Shown here in pieces: positions 26,366 to 34,891 of a stretch of DNA of 39,088 nucleotides. The stretch comes from Neobacillus cucumis (GTDB taxonomy: Bacteria > Bacillota > Bacilli > Bacillales_B > DSM-18226): assembly GCF_023715505.1 (NCBI RefSeq), contig NZ_JAMBOH010000039.1:1-39088 (forward strand). The letters are read 5' to 3'. The notes below the pieces were generated by a model. That model saw only the letters and a program-made list of their open reading frames with translations. It ran no database searches and was not told the origin of the DNA. The translations under genes and the position numbers were made by a program. Position 1 is the stretch's first letter; every line of letters starts with the position of its first letter.

Positions 26366-26410
26366 AAAAAGGCCCAATTCCTTTAACAGCTAAGGACTGG
26401 GCCTTTTTGG
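26366..26410. terminator. Bidirectional terminator
   Basis: AAAAAGGCCCA (26366-26376) pairs with TGGGCCTTTTT (26398-26408), with an inner CCTT/AAGG stem. It follows the zinc-ribbon gene. Confidence 0.9.
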
Positions 26411-26476
26411 TTTTAAAAAAATGAGCTCATCTTAGGATTATGATTAGAACATCAGTGTTAAACTAAGTGGGAGTTT

Positions 26477-27205
26477 ATGGTACGAAGGATGGTGTCTAGT
26501 ATGGATTTTGCTGAAGCACAGGATACACTGACTATGGTTGAGTGGATTCTCCGGGCTGTCGTTGTTTTTTTCTTTTTGCTGATAGTGGCTAAAGTTTTAG
26601 GGCAGCGGGCCATCTCCCAATTAAGACTGCTTGATTTCGTTATCGCCTTAGTGATTGGAAATATTATTGCCCATCCGTTGTCTGACGACCATCTTGAGTT
26701 AAAGGGTTCTATGACCACCACAATTGTCTTGGTTGTACTATATCTTGGATGTATTTTTCTGAATCTAAAATTACCTTGGTTTAGAAGACTTGTTAACCAT
26801 GCTCCCATTACCCTCATCCAGGACGGAGAAATTATTTTTAAAGGATTAGGGAAAGCGAGAATTACCATAGATGCCTTATTAGAAGAATTGCGGGAAGAAA
26901 AAGTGGTGGATTTGAAAAAAGTAGCCTTAGCGATTTGGGAAGCTGATGGTAAAATATCCGTCTTTTTAGATCCAAAATACGAACCGATTACCCCTGCATC
27001 CTGTCAAATGAAAACAGACCCATTTGAATTGCCAAGGACCATTATTAAGGAGGGCAGAATTAATTCAGAGGAGCTGAAACAAATACATAAGGACGAAAGC
27101 TGGGTTATTTCCGCTTTAGATCGCTCATATAAAACCGAGGTTAAAAACGTTCTGCTGGCCACCCTTGATACGAAAGAAAATCTAAAAGTATTTTTATATA
27201 AGTGA
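26477..27205 (+). CDS. DUF421/YetF-family membrane protein
   Basis: 242-residue member of the DUF421 (YetF/YcaP-like) family: three N-terminal membrane spans (about 20-40 VVVFFFLLIVAKVLG, 50-65 FVIALVIGNIIAHPL, 78-97 TTTIVLVVLYLGCIF), then a cytoplasmic domain with the conserved PITLIQDGEIIFKGLGKARIT (about 110-130) and ALAIWEADGKISVFLDPKY (about 156-174). Function is unknown; some bacillus paralogues are linked to spores. The start is uncertain: ATGs at 26477, 26489 and 26501 are possible, with GGGAG before the first and AAGGATGG before the last. A second, more distant family member is encoded at 34892. Confidence 0.88.
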   Translation: MVRRMVSSMDFAEAQDTLTMVEWILRAVVVFFFLLIVAKVLGQRAISQLRLLDFVIALVIGNIIAHPLSDDHLELKGSMTTTIVLVVLYLGCIFLNLKLPWFRRLVNHAPITLIQDGEIIFKGLGKARITIDALLEELREEKVVDLKKVALAIWEADGKISVFLDPKYEPITPASCQMKTDPFELPRTIIKEGRINSEELKQIHKDESWVISALDRSYKTEVKNVLLATLDTKENLKVFLYK

Positions 27206-27207
27206 AA

Positions 27208-27242
27208 AACTGGCTCAAAAAGTTCTTTGAGTCAGTTGCTAT
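27208..27242 (+). terminator. Terminator of the DUF421 gene
   Basis: AACTGGCTCAAA (27208-27219) pairs with TTTGAGTCAGTT (27226-27237) with one mismatch. It starts two bases after the stop region; the T-run is short. Confidence 0.65.
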
Positions 27243-27263
27243 TTCAGCCTATCCTAAAATTCA

Positions 27264-27818
27264 TTATTGCATGGGATTGGAGTAGTCATTAATTAAAATT
27301 TGAACTTCATCCGTTTCATGGATAATCCCCGGTCTTTCGACGGCGCAGACAATTCCCCTCCGTTTATAGCCAGCTTTTACGAAACGAGTGGCAAGCTTTT
27401 TATGGTCCTTATAGTGCTTTTGTATTTCTTCTCCAGGTAATGTACAAGGCATATTTTCCCCCATACAAATTAAGCCTGCTCCACTTGAGAACAGGATTCT
27501 TGAGCCCAGCGTAAGTTTCGTTAATTCAGGATATCCCTTTACCAACAGATTTGCTCCTACCCACTCCGGCAGCACCCTTTCGATTTCTAGCTCTTTAGCA
27601 ATTTGAGCTAAATCCTCCTCAGACACGATTGTAATCTGCCTGCGGTTTAGGATCTCGGTTCCTCTAGGGTACATCGGCTGTCTTGAATCAGCCTTACTCG
27701 TTATCCCAAAATGGCGGTCACCTTTTATTCCGCCAAACTCAAGTGCAGCTTCCGGAATTCTTCTCGTCACGAATGTCTCTGGAAGATCGGCAATTAATAT
27801 TGACTGTATGTTTGCCAC
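27264..27818 (-). CDS. MOSC-domain protein
   Basis: 184-residue MOSC (molybdenum cofactor sulfurase C-terminal) protein. Typical parts are EFGGIKGDRHFG (about 27-38), the RQITIVSEEDL segment (about 60-70), LPEWVGANLLVKG (about 83-95) with the ranked Asn, and GLICMGENMPCTLPG (about 115-129) with the conserved Cys. Relatives include YiiM and the molybdenum-binding amidoxime reductase module. The start is a GTG; the nearest purine-rich site (GGGGAGGGG) is 17 bases away, so initiation is unclear, although no later start keeps the domain whole. It is divergent from the nuclease gene at 27972. No molybdenum-cofactor genes lie nearby. Confidence 0.85.
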   Translation of the reverse strand: MANIQSILIADLPETFVTRRIPEAALEFGGIKGDRHFGITSKADSRQPMYPRGTEILNRRQITIVSEEDLAQIAKELEIERVLPEWVGANLLVKGYPELTKLTLGSRILFSSGAGLICMGENMPCTLPGEEIQKHYKDHKKLATRFVKAGYKRRGIVCAVERPGIIHETDEVQILINDYSNPMQ

Positions 27819-27971
27819 TGCTTTTTTCAGATAAACCCCTCCCCTTGTTTTTAAGCTGTTAATTTTATATTACCATTAATAGTCCCCTAAAACATGCCAA
27901 TTGATTTTTTCAGCCTGCTGCCCATACAATGAATCTATATTTATTATGAATTTAGTGAAGAGGAGTAAACT

Positions 27972-28904
27972 ATGTACGTTTTCCGCGATTATCCTGAATT
28001 TTCTTGGTCTAATTCCAGGCACAAGACCTTTTTAGAGTGCACCCGAAAGTATTATCATCAATACTATGAATCTCATAATGGCTGGGAGTATGAAGCACCG
28101 GAAGAAAATAAGGCCGCTTATCGTCTTAAAAATATCAAAAATATTCCCATTCTCTTAGGAGATGAAATCCATAAGGTTATTGACCTTCAGCTAAAAAAAT
28201 TTTTAAACGGTAAAAGCCTCTTTACGGAAAACGATATGATTGCTTTGGTAACGAAAGGCTTAAATAAAGCTTATTTAGATTCAACCAGATTCCGCATGCA
28301 CTGGTTCCAGAAACCAAAGCGATACCAGATGCTGCATGAAATTTACTATGGTAATGGGCTGAGCCCTGATGGGATTAGCTCGGCTAAAACGAAGCTTCAG
28401 CTATGTGTGAATAACTTCTTTAAGAGTAAAACCTATCAAGATGTTCTGAATAAGTTAGAAATGCATGTCCTGCACTCAGAGGATTTTCAAGCGTTTGAAG
28501 TGAATGGTGTCGATGTATTTGTTGTCCTCGACTTTGTTTATAAAGATGTCAGTCATGGAAAATGGATGGTAGTCGATTGGAAAACTGGTAAGGAGTCAGA
28601 GGAGGACCGGAAACAGCTTGCTCTTTATGCCTTATTCCTTTCTCAAAAGCACGATATCCCGATTGATGACATTGTCCTGCGAAATGAGTATTTGTTAACA
28701 GGAAAAAGCCAGGAATATCAATTAACCCAGTTTGAGATTGACTCAGCTCAAGTATTAATGAATGAAAGCATCTATCATATGCTTAGCTATCTTGAAAATC
28801 CTGCGAGGAATAAACCTTTAAGCATAGACCAATTTGAGAAGAACTCTTCAACCAAGTGCCAGCGCTGTAACTATAAAGAAAAATGTGAAGTTTTAACTAG
28901 CTAA
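27972..28904 (+). CDS. Solitary PD-(D/E)XK nuclease with Cas4/AddB-type Fe-S cysteines
   Basis: 310-residue RecB-family nuclease without a helicase. Nuclease residues are H67 (GDEIHKVID), D187 (VVLDFVYKD), D202-x-K204 (VVDWKTG), and Q215 with Y219 (KQLALYALF). Cysteines C23 (FLECTRKYYH) and C296-x2-C299-x5-C305 (KCQRCNYKEKC) match the four-cysteine iron-sulfur cage of Cas4 and AddB, in which the nuclease domain is clasped between N- and C-terminal parts. It should degrade or trim DNA ends. GAAGAGGAG sets the start. It is alone on its strand, divergent from the MOSC gene and convergent with an ASCH-domain gene. No CRISPR array, cas gene or helicase is in the window. Confidence 0.88.
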   Translation: MYVFRDYPEFSWSNSRHKTFLECTRKYYHQYYESHNGWEYEAPEENKAAYRLKNIKNIPILLGDEIHKVIDLQLKKFLNGKSLFTENDMIALVTKGLNKAYLDSTRFRMHWFQKPKRYQMLHEIYYGNGLSPDGISSAKTKLQLCVNNFFKSKTYQDVLNKLEMHVLHSEDFQAFEVNGVDVFVVLDFVYKDVSHGKWMVVDWKTGKESEEDRKQLALYALFLSQKHDIPIDDIVLRNEYLLTGKSQEYQLTQFEIDSAQVLMNESIYHMLSYLENPARNKPLSIDQFEKNSSTKCQRCNYKEKCEVLTS

Positions 28905-28914
28905 ATAGTAAGAA

Positions 28915-28962
28915 TGGTGTCAGGCACCACAAAAGAACAGTGTCCACTGATGGCTGACACCT
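28915..28962. repeat. GGTGTCAG inverted-repeat element
   Basis: GGTGTCAG (28916-28923) and CTGACACC (28954-28961) flank a 30-base middle that contains GGCACCAC. It fills the gap between two convergent genes and abuts the ASCH stop codon. It recalls a GGTGTCAGGCACC repeat that I have seen scattered in Bacillus genomes; only one copy is in this window. Confidence 0.5.
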
Positions 28963-29393
28963 TACATATCGATATCGTATTCCCATAATCCGAGGTGGCC
29001 TTTTGCTGGAATCGGCTGGTCTAGCAGCTGCATGTCTTGTACTTCCCAGGCGTAGTTTCGTTCGTTGAAGTCTCCTAAGAAATAGTTGTTTTCTGATACG
29101 ATGACGCTATTTTCTAGGACGGCCCATGTTGTTTGATTGTCTGTTACTTTTAAGCAATTAATCAAATTACAAACAGCGATAATCTTCCCAGTTGGAAGAT
29201 TATCCACTGTATATCCATGTTTACCGAGTAAAGCTTGAATAGTTTTATGAGAGCATACGGCTCTATCTACTTGTTTACTTGTATGTATTGCCAATGGTCC
29301 CCGATAGCTGGTTCTCCATGTCCTTGTTTCGTATATGACTTCTCTTAACACAAAAAGACTAGCCCATGGCTGTTTCATCGTCAAAACCTTCAT
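28962..29393 (-). CDS. ASCH-domain protein
   Basis: 143-residue ASCH-fold protein, related to the PUA RNA-binding fold. The signature opening MKVLTMKQPWASLFV and ETRTWRTSYRGPLAIHTSK (about 22-40), then GKIIAVCNLINCLKV (about 69-83) and YAWEVQDMQLLDQPIPAKGHLGLWEY, cover the whole fold. ASCH proteins are thought to act on RNA or nucleotides; the Escherichia coli relative YqfB is an amidohydrolase for N4-acetylcytidine, but I see no reason to transfer that. AAGGAAGG lies about ten bases before the ATG. Its end meets a small inverted repeat shared with the convergent nuclease gene. Confidence 0.85.
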   Translation of the reverse strand: MKVLTMKQPWASLFVLREVIYETRTWRTSYRGPLAIHTSKQVDRAVCSHKTIQALLGKHGYTVDNLPTGKIIAVCNLINCLKVTDNQTTWAVLENSVIVSENNYFLGDFNERNYAWEVQDMQLLDQPIPAKGHLGLWEYDIDM

Positions 29394-29665
29394 GATACCA
29401 GGCCTTCCTTAAAAGTTTGTATCTTAAAGTATTATCACATTTTCCTGTTCCCATTCAGTCATTAAAGTTCTATTGACTACCCTTGTGCCTCATTTTTTTG
29501 GTCTACGGTCGTCAATAAGCTCTATTGACTAAACCTCAATTATTTATAAAAATATTACCTAGATCACATTAGACCTAACCATATTTCTGTAGTATAGTTA
29601 GAATTGTTAGACTACTAATTTTACAGATTGTACCTAAAATTGAAATGTATTGGAGGAAACGGTAA

Positions 29666-30610
29666 ATGCAATATCGACGTTTGGGCAATACGGGATTAAA
29701 GGTCAGTGAAATCAGTCTTGGAAGTTGGCTTACATATGGTGGATATGTGGAAGAACAAAATGCCGTTGCTTCGATTGATCAAGCCTATGAATTAGGGATT
29801 AATTTTTTTGATACAGCAAACGTTTACATACGTGGTGAAGCCGAGAAGGTTGTGGGAAAGGCATTAAGTAAATATCCAAGAAGCTCTTATGTCTTGGCAA
29901 CAAAAGTATTTGGAAATATGGGCGATGGTCCAAATGACCATGGTCTTTCACGCAAACATATTATGGAGCAATGTGATGCCAGCTTACAGCGCCTTGGTAT
30001 GGATTATATTGATATTTATTATTGCCACCGTTTCCACCACGAAACTCCGCTAGAAGAAACACTGCGCGCACTAGATGATCTAGTCCGCCAAGGCAAGGTT
30101 CTTTATCTTGGTGTAAGTGAATGGACAGCTGAACAAATAACGGAAGCAGTCCACATTGCCGATAAAAAACTACTGGACCGTATCGTTGTCAACCAGCCAA
30201 ATTACAGCATGCTGCAGCGTTATATTGAAAAAGAAGTTATTCCCGTAAGTGAAAAACATGGAATCGGCCAAGTGGTCTTTTCACCTTTAGCACAAGGTGT
30301 GTTAACAGGAAAGTACAAAAAAGGTGAACTGCCGCCAGCAGAAAGCCGTGCCGCACAAAAAGATTTAAATTTATCTCATGTGCTTACAGAAGAAAACCTT
30401 GATAAAATAGAACAATTAAAGAAAATTGCTGTCGAAGAGGATTTAAGTCTAAGTCAGCTTGCACTTGCTTGGATATTAAGACAGCCAAACGTGGCCAGTG
30501 CTCTTATTGGAGCAAGCCGTCCGGAGCAGCTGTTAGAAAATGTAAAGGCTTCGGGTGTAACCTTATCTACTGATAGTCTTGAACAAATTGATGAAATTTT
30601 AAATGCATAG
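29666..30610 (+). CDS. Aldo/keto reductase
   Basis: 314-residue NADPH-dependent aldo/keto reductase of the potassium-channel-beta-like branch (YajO/YghZ type). The tetrad D49, Y54 (FFDTANVY), K80 (LATKVFG) and H121 (YYCHRFHH) is complete, and the cofactor-binding end LAWILRQPNVASALIGASRPEQL (about 267-289) is typical. It reduces aldehydes or ketones; the natural substrate is unknown. GGAGG lies 11 bases before the ATG. TATAGT at 29593 with a weak TAGACC 17 bases before it could be its promoter. The upstream 270 bases contain two CTATTGACTA copies (29470, 29522). It ends at a terminator and is convergent with the UspA gene. Confidence 0.92.
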   Translation: MQYRRLGNTGLKVSEISLGSWLTYGGYVEEQNAVASIDQAYELGINFFDTANVYIRGEAEKVVGKALSKYPRSSYVLATKVFGNMGDGPNDHGLSRKHIMEQCDASLQRLGMDYIDIYYCHRFHHETPLEETLRALDDLVRQGKVLYLGVSEWTAEQITEAVHIADKKLLDRIVVNQPNYSMLQRYIEKEVIPVSEKHGIGQVVFSPLAQGVLTGKYKKGELPPAESRAAQKDLNLSHVLTEENLDKIEQLKKIAVEEDLSLSQLALAWILRQPNVASALIGASRPEQLLENVKASGVTLSTDSLEQIDEILNA

Positions 30611-30630
30611 GCTTTTAAGGCATAAAATTG

Positions 30631-30670
30631 AAAGAGCACCTGCTATATAGCTTAGCAGATGCTCTTTTTT
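30631..30670 (+). terminator. Terminator of the aldo/keto reductase gene
   Basis: AAAGAGCA-CCTGCTA (30631-30645) pairs with TAGCAG-ATGCTCTTT (30653-30667) with one mismatch, followed by a T-run. Confidence 0.88.
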
Positions 30671-30695
30671 CGTTACTTCCTATTGACGATAGAGT

Positions 30696-31136
30696 CTAAT
30701 ACTCAGGTGTACGAACAACCAAAACATCACAAGTAGCTGAACGAACGATAGATCCAGACACGGAACCAATTAAGTAACGTTCAACAGCATTTAATCCTGT
30801 AGCACCACAAATAATTAAATCCGCCTCTACAAAGTCAGCGATCTCCTTCGTGATGATCGTTTTTGGAGAACCGTATTCGACTACTGCCTTTACGTTTGTA
30901 ACACCTTCAGCTTTTGCTTCTAACTTGTAGGCATTTACAAGTTCCTCTGAGGCGCGCTGTGCACGCTCAACAGTGGAGCGTTCATATGCTTCGAAAGAAC
31001 GAGTATTGAAAATGTTTACTATGTTTAAGTTTGCGTTTTTGTTACGTTTTGCAACATCAATTGATTTATGAAATGCGTATTCGGCTTCCTTTGAACCGTC
31101 TACAGCTACTACGATACTTTTATAATGATTTGCCAT
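30696..31136 (-). CDS. Universal stress protein (UspA family)
   Basis: 146-residue ATP-binding-type UspA protein. The Rossmann-like start YKSIVVAVDGSKEAEYAF and the C-terminal nucleotide loop GATGLNAVERYLIGSVSGSIV (G-x2-G-x9-G-S) are intact, so it belongs to the ATP-binding subgroup. It probably works as a dimer in stress adaptation. The ATG at 31136 is preferred over 31142 because AAGGAG is eight bases before it and only two before the other. It lies 77 bases downstream of the efflux gene on the same strand, without a clear terminator between them, so some read-through is possible. Confidence 0.93.
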   Translation of the reverse strand: MANHYKSIVVAVDGSKEAEYAFHKSIDVAKRNKNANLNIVNIFNTRSFEAYERSTVERAQRASEELVNAYKLEAKAEGVTNVKAVVEYGSPKTIITKEIADFVEADLIICGATGLNAVERYLIGSVSGSIVRSATCDVLVVRTPEY

Positions 31137-31212
31137 TGCCATATCTCCTTCTAATTGAAGCTAATTATCTTAATAATGCTGCTTAATCGTAGACCGAGTG
31201 CAATTTCTTTAT

Positions 31213-32664
31213 TTAAGATTGATGAGGCTTTTTGATAAATAACGATAGGACAACATTAATCACCGCTAATACTAAACTAATCGTAAATACTACTGATGAT
31301 CCCGCTGCTGCTGCTTGTGGCAGTTCATTGGCATTGGCTGCTAAAAAACTATTCTCTTTGGCTGAAAAAATGGATACCAATACTGCAATACCAATAGCGC
31401 CAGCAACCTGTTGAAGCGTTTGAGTTAACGCAATTCCATCTGGATAGTACTGTTTCGGAAGCGAATTTAACGTGTTTGTTTGGACAGAAGCAAGGACAGC
31501 ACCTATACCCAGCATCATGACAATATGTGTTACCACAACCATCCATATAGCTGTGTCTGCACCAAATTGTGAATAGAAGACATAACCAACCGCTACTAAA
31601 ATGGTACCAGGCGTAATTACCGCTTTTGGACCATATTTATCAAATAAACTTCCAATGGTTGGAGCTAAGACGCAGTTAAGTAAGCTTCCTGGCAGCAGGA
31701 TAAGCCCTGTTGTAAAAGCAGCAATTAATAGCGCCATTTGCATATACATCGGTAAGATGACGAGCATGGACAACATATTAAAGAACGTAATAAAAGTCAT
31801 AATGACTCCAAGAACGAAAAGTGGGTATTTAAATGCGATTAAATTCAGCATAGGATTCTCCATTTTCGTTTGACGAATCGCAAAAATAATCAATGCTATA
31901 AACCCAATAATGATGGATCCAAGAACTGTTGCACTCGTCCAACCTGCCTCACCCGATACACTGAAGCCGTAAACAACCCCACCAAATCCAATTGTCGAAA
32001 GAATAACAGATACTGTATCAATCGAAACCTTACGAATCTCATTTACATTCGGCAAATAAAGCACTCCAAAAATAAGAGAGAACAGTAAAAATGGTAATGT
32101 AACCAAGAAAATCCAATGCCAGGATAATGTATCTAATATAAGTCCTGCAATGGTTGGACCAAGTGCTGGACCTGCTAACATAACTAAGCCCATAACGCCC
32201 ATCGCAGCGCCTCGTTTATTTGGAGGGAAAATTGTAAAAATAACATTTTGCGTTAAGGGTAAAGCCATGGCTAAGCCTGCTGCTTGCACAACACGTGCCG
32301 TCAATAAAAGACTAAATACAGGTGCTACTGCTGCTAAAATGGTCCCTATAAGGGATAGTGATATAGAAGTGAAAAACATTTGTCTTGTTGTGAACTTTTG
32401 CATCAAAATACCGGTTACCGGCACTAGAATACCTAATGTTAAGAAATAACCTGTTGCCAGCCATCCGACTGTCGTTGCATTAGAGTTAAATATTTTAGCT
32501 AAATCTCCTAAGGCAATATTTAATGCCGTTTCACTAAATAGTCCCACAAATCCTGCCACAAAAAGAGCAGCCATAATCGGGCCTGTTTTAATTTGTTTGT
32601 TTACCATCGATCCTGTTTTAGCTTGTTGATTTGTAATTGATTCTGTTACAATTTGTTCACTCAT
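31213..32664 (-). CDS. DHA2-family (MFS) multidrug efflux protein
   Basis: 483-residue, probably 14-span drug:H+ antiporter of the EmrB/QacA/LmrB type in the cell membrane. Antiporter motif C is visible as MLAGPALGPTIAGLI (about 162-176), and the loop 2-3 segment ILMQKFTTRQMF stands for motif A. The N-terminal 28 residues are soluble and contain two similar stretches (NQQAKTGSM and NKQIKTGPI). It is the second gene of a leftward pair: its first eight bases overlap the end of the TetR gene, and its ribosome site AAAGGAG is inside that gene. Controlled by the TetR protein and expected to export a compound that the regulator senses. The substrate is unknown. Confidence 0.92.
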   Translation of the reverse strand: MSEQIVTESITNQQAKTGSMVNKQIKTGPIMAALFVAGFVGLFSETALNIALGDLAKIFNSNATTVGWLATGYFLTLGILVPVTGILMQKFTTRQMFFTSISLSLIGTILAAVAPVFSLLLTARVVQAAGLAMALPLTQNVIFTIFPPNKRGAAMGVMGLVMLAGPALGPTIAGLILDTLSWHWIFLVTLPFLLFSLIFGVLYLPNVNEIRKVSIDTVSVILSTIGFGGVVYGFSVSGEAGWTSATVLGSIIIGFIALIIFAIRQTKMENPMLNLIAFKYPLFVLGVIMTFITFFNMLSMLVILPMYMQMALLIAAFTTGLILLPGSLLNCVLAPTIGSLFDKYGPKAVITPGTILVAVGYVFYSQFGADTAIWMVVVTHIVMMLGIGAVLASVQTNTLNSLPKQYYPDGIALTQTLQQVAGAIGIAVLVSIFSAKENSFLAANANELPQAAAAGSSVVFTISLVLAVINVVLSLFIKKPHQS

Positions 32665-33232
32665 GTATTTTTTTAAACTCCTTTAATAGATTTAGTAATA
32701 CTTGCGAAATAACCTGTAATGGATCGCTTGCTTTTTGTGTTAAACAAAGCATAATTCCACCTTCCATAGAGGCCGTCATCATCAGCGCAATGGATTCAGC
32801 GGATTCTTTCGGAAACCCATCCGCCTCTAACTTGTTCGAATAAATTCCTTGCATTTTACTGTATAGGTCCGAGCAAGCTTCTCTGACTGTCTCACTTAGT
32901 GAAGCTATTTCGCTGATAATACTGCTAAATGTAAATCCTGTAATCGTTCCTTCTGTTTCAAAATTAACGATTAATTTTTCAATCATTCCGTTTGTAGCTT
33001 CTTGCGTAGTCGGATAAAGTTCAAAGATCTCTTCGATATCCTTTGTAATCACTTCGTTCAAAGAATGAAGACAAGTAATTAATAATTCTTCTTTTCCATT
33101 TGGAAAGTGATGATAAAACGAACCTTTTGAAAGGGAACATGCTTTTAAAATTTCGCTTAATCCTACACCTATATATCCTTTTTGTTGGAAAAGTGTTGTC
33201 GCGATGTTTATTATCAGCGATTTCGTATCCAT
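32657..33232 (-). CDS. TetR-family regulator (LmrA/YxaF type)
   Basis: 191-residue TetR-type repressor. The DNA-binding domain is at about residues 3-50 (TLFQQKGYIGVGLSEILKAC and SLSKGSFYHHFPNGKEEL); the C-terminal region is the LmrA/YxaF-type ligand domain. The ATG at 33232 is chosen because GGAGGTG is upstream, though 11 bases away; an in-frame GTG or ATG nine codons earlier would lie within the operator region. A promoter and an imperfect ACCGGT dyad precede it, so autorepression is likely. The stop overlaps the start of the efflux gene by eight bases, giving translational coupling. The inducer is unknown. Confidence 0.92.
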   Translation of the reverse strand: MDTKSLIINIATTLFQQKGYIGVGLSEILKACSLSKGSFYHHFPNGKEELLITCLHSLNEVITKDIEEIFELYPTTQEATNGMIEKLIVNFETEGTITGFTFSSIISEIASLSETVREACSDLYSKMQGIYSNKLEADGFPKESAESIALMMTASMEGGIMLCLTQKASDPLQVISQVLLNLLKEFKKIHE

Positions 33233-33252
33233 TCCCGTAGTACACCTCCGAC

Positions 33253-33303
33253 ATACCAACCGGTCTGTTTGTAACTATAACAAAAATTTTTTCCCTAAGT
33301 CAA
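33253..33303 (-). promoter_or_regulatory. Promoter and probable operator of the TetR-efflux pair
   Basis: TTGACT (33298-33303), 18 bases and TATAGT (33274-33279) on the minus strand. Immediately below the -10, bases 33253-33272 form an imperfect 20-base dyad centred on ACCGGT, a likely TetR-type operator. Confidence 0.65.
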
Positions 33304-33442
33304 GGCTTTTTTTCACAAATTAGACATAAACATAGATGCATTCACTCGAAAAAACGCCAAGCTATAGTTTCGCGAACGCATTCATAAAAGTGCCTAAAAG
33401 TAACATGCTATAAATAAAACTATTTACTATTGAGGTGTAAGA

Positions 33443-34813
33443 ATGCGAAATAGGTTAATTTTCGGTATTTTCACATTAGGTTTAGCCATTATTTTGTTTG
33501 CTGCCATGCGTCCCTTTTTTTTAGATAAGGGTGAACAGCGAAACCATTTAAATTCAATCACTCGAACCGAAAATACTGGCAGACCCTTGCAGGTACAAAA
33601 TGTCCAGCATCGGAATGGAAAAATTCAAAGAATCAATATGATCAAAACCAATCATCAGCTAGTACACAGGCTAAACAACAGCCCTGCAATAAAGGTCATC
33701 AACCATAACAAAAAGGACAAAAGCCACTACTATGAAAATGAAATAGTCGTAAATTTTAAGACGATTCCTCCTCAAGAAAAAATAGCTCAATATCTTAAAG
33801 ATATTGATGGGAGTCTAAGGGAAAAACACGAGACCGTGTATATTTTTAAATCCAACACTAAAACCGCCAACGAACTTGAAAAATACTTTATCAGAAATCA
33901 AACTGTTGAATATGCAGAACCTCATTATATCTTTGTACCGAATGACGTGAATGACACCTACTACCAGAGCTATCAATGGAATTTACCGGCGATTGGGACA
34001 GAACAGGGATGGAATCTTACCCGCGGTTCCAAAAAAGTAAAAATTGCCGTAGTTGACACTGGTGTAGATCTGGATCATCCTGACCTTGCGCGGCGCTTAA
34101 CAACGGGATATAACGCCATTGATGATAATAACAACCCTGATGACGATAATGGACATGGCTCCCACGTGGCCGGAATTATTGCTGCCGATACCAACAATGG
34201 TGTGGGCATGGCAGGAATTACGTGGTACAACCCGATTATCCCTGTAAAAGTTATGGGTGCCGATGGGACAGGCGGTTCGTTTTATGTTTCAAAGGGAATC
34301 CGCTGGGCAGTCGATCACGGGGCAGATGTGATTAATTTAAGCCTTGGAAATTACCAGAGTTGTGATGTATTAGAAAGTGCGATTGATTACGCTCAAGAAA
34401 AAAATGTCGTTGTAATCTCTGCGGCGGGAAATGATAATACAAGCCAGCGAAGCTACCCCGCTGCCTATCCAGGTGTCTTGGGGGTAGCGGCAGTAGATTG
34501 GGATGGAAAACGGGCAGAGTTCTCCAACTTTGGTGATTATGTAGATGTGGCAGCACCTGGTGTGGAAATTCCGAGTACTTTTTCCAATGGAGAGTATGCC
34601 GCCCTTTCCGGAACTTCCATGGCGGCACCACATGTCACCGCATTGGCAGGTCTTATCCGATCCATTAATCCAAAGCTGAAAAATACGGATGTAGTTAAAA
34701 TCATTACCAGCAGTGCGCGGCCGGTGAATCAAAACAGACAAAGCCCTTACTATGGGAATGGGATTATAAACAATGCTGAGGCACTACAATTGGCAGCGAA
34801 GAAAAACAAATAG
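33443..34813 (+). CDS. Subtilisin-like serine protease (S8), membrane-anchored or secreted
   Basis: 456-residue thermitase-like protease. Residues 5-22 (LIFGIFTLGLAIILFAAM) form a signal or anchor segment without a clear cleavage site. A pro-region follows (about 30-165, with an inhibitor-I9-like ENEIVVNFKTIPPQ to YAEPHYIF). The catalytic domain has D205 (IAVVDTGVD), H238 (NGHGSHVAG), oxyanion N330 (SAAGNDN) and S392 (LSGTSMAAPHV). It would act outside the membrane after self-removal of the pro-region. GAGGTG sets the start. It stands alone between the efflux pair and a terminator. Its role, nutritional or in envelope maintenance, is not known. Confidence 0.93.
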   Translation: MRNRLIFGIFTLGLAIILFAAMRPFFLDKGEQRNHLNSITRTENTGRPLQVQNVQHRNGKIQRINMIKTNHQLVHRLNNSPAIKVINHNKKDKSHYYENEIVVNFKTIPPQEKIAQYLKDIDGSLREKHETVYIFKSNTKTANELEKYFIRNQTVEYAEPHYIFVPNDVNDTYYQSYQWNLPAIGTEQGWNLTRGSKKVKIAVVDTGVDLDHPDLARRLTTGYNAIDDNNNPDDDNGHGSHVAGIIAADTNNGVGMAGITWYNPIIPVKVMGADGTGGSFYVSKGIRWAVDHGADVINLSLGNYQSCDVLESAIDYAQEKNVVVISAAGNDNTSQRSYPAAYPGVLGVAAVDWDGKRAEFSNFGDYVDVAAPGVEIPSTFSNGEYAALSGTSMAAPHVTALAGLIRSINPKLKNTDVVKIITSSARPVNQNRQSPYYGNGIINNAEALQLAAKKNK

Positions 34814-34841
34814 TTGTAATCCATACTGGTTGGAACTTCAA

Positions 34842-34881
34842 AAAAAAATGGCTCAGTTCAACCGAACTGAGCCATTTTTCC
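34842..34881. terminator. Bidirectional terminator
   Basis: A perfect 16-base stem, 34844-34859 with 34864-34879, around AACC, with A- and T-runs at the two sides. It is shared by the convergent protease and DUF421 genes. Confidence 0.93.
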
Positions 34882-34891
34882 CCATCAATAA

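Noticed and set aside
33340..33400. cre site before the protease gene (CGCGAACGCATTCATA)
   Set aside because: It shares GAACGCATTCAT with the real cre at 5374, but two of the invariant 5' bases are changed.
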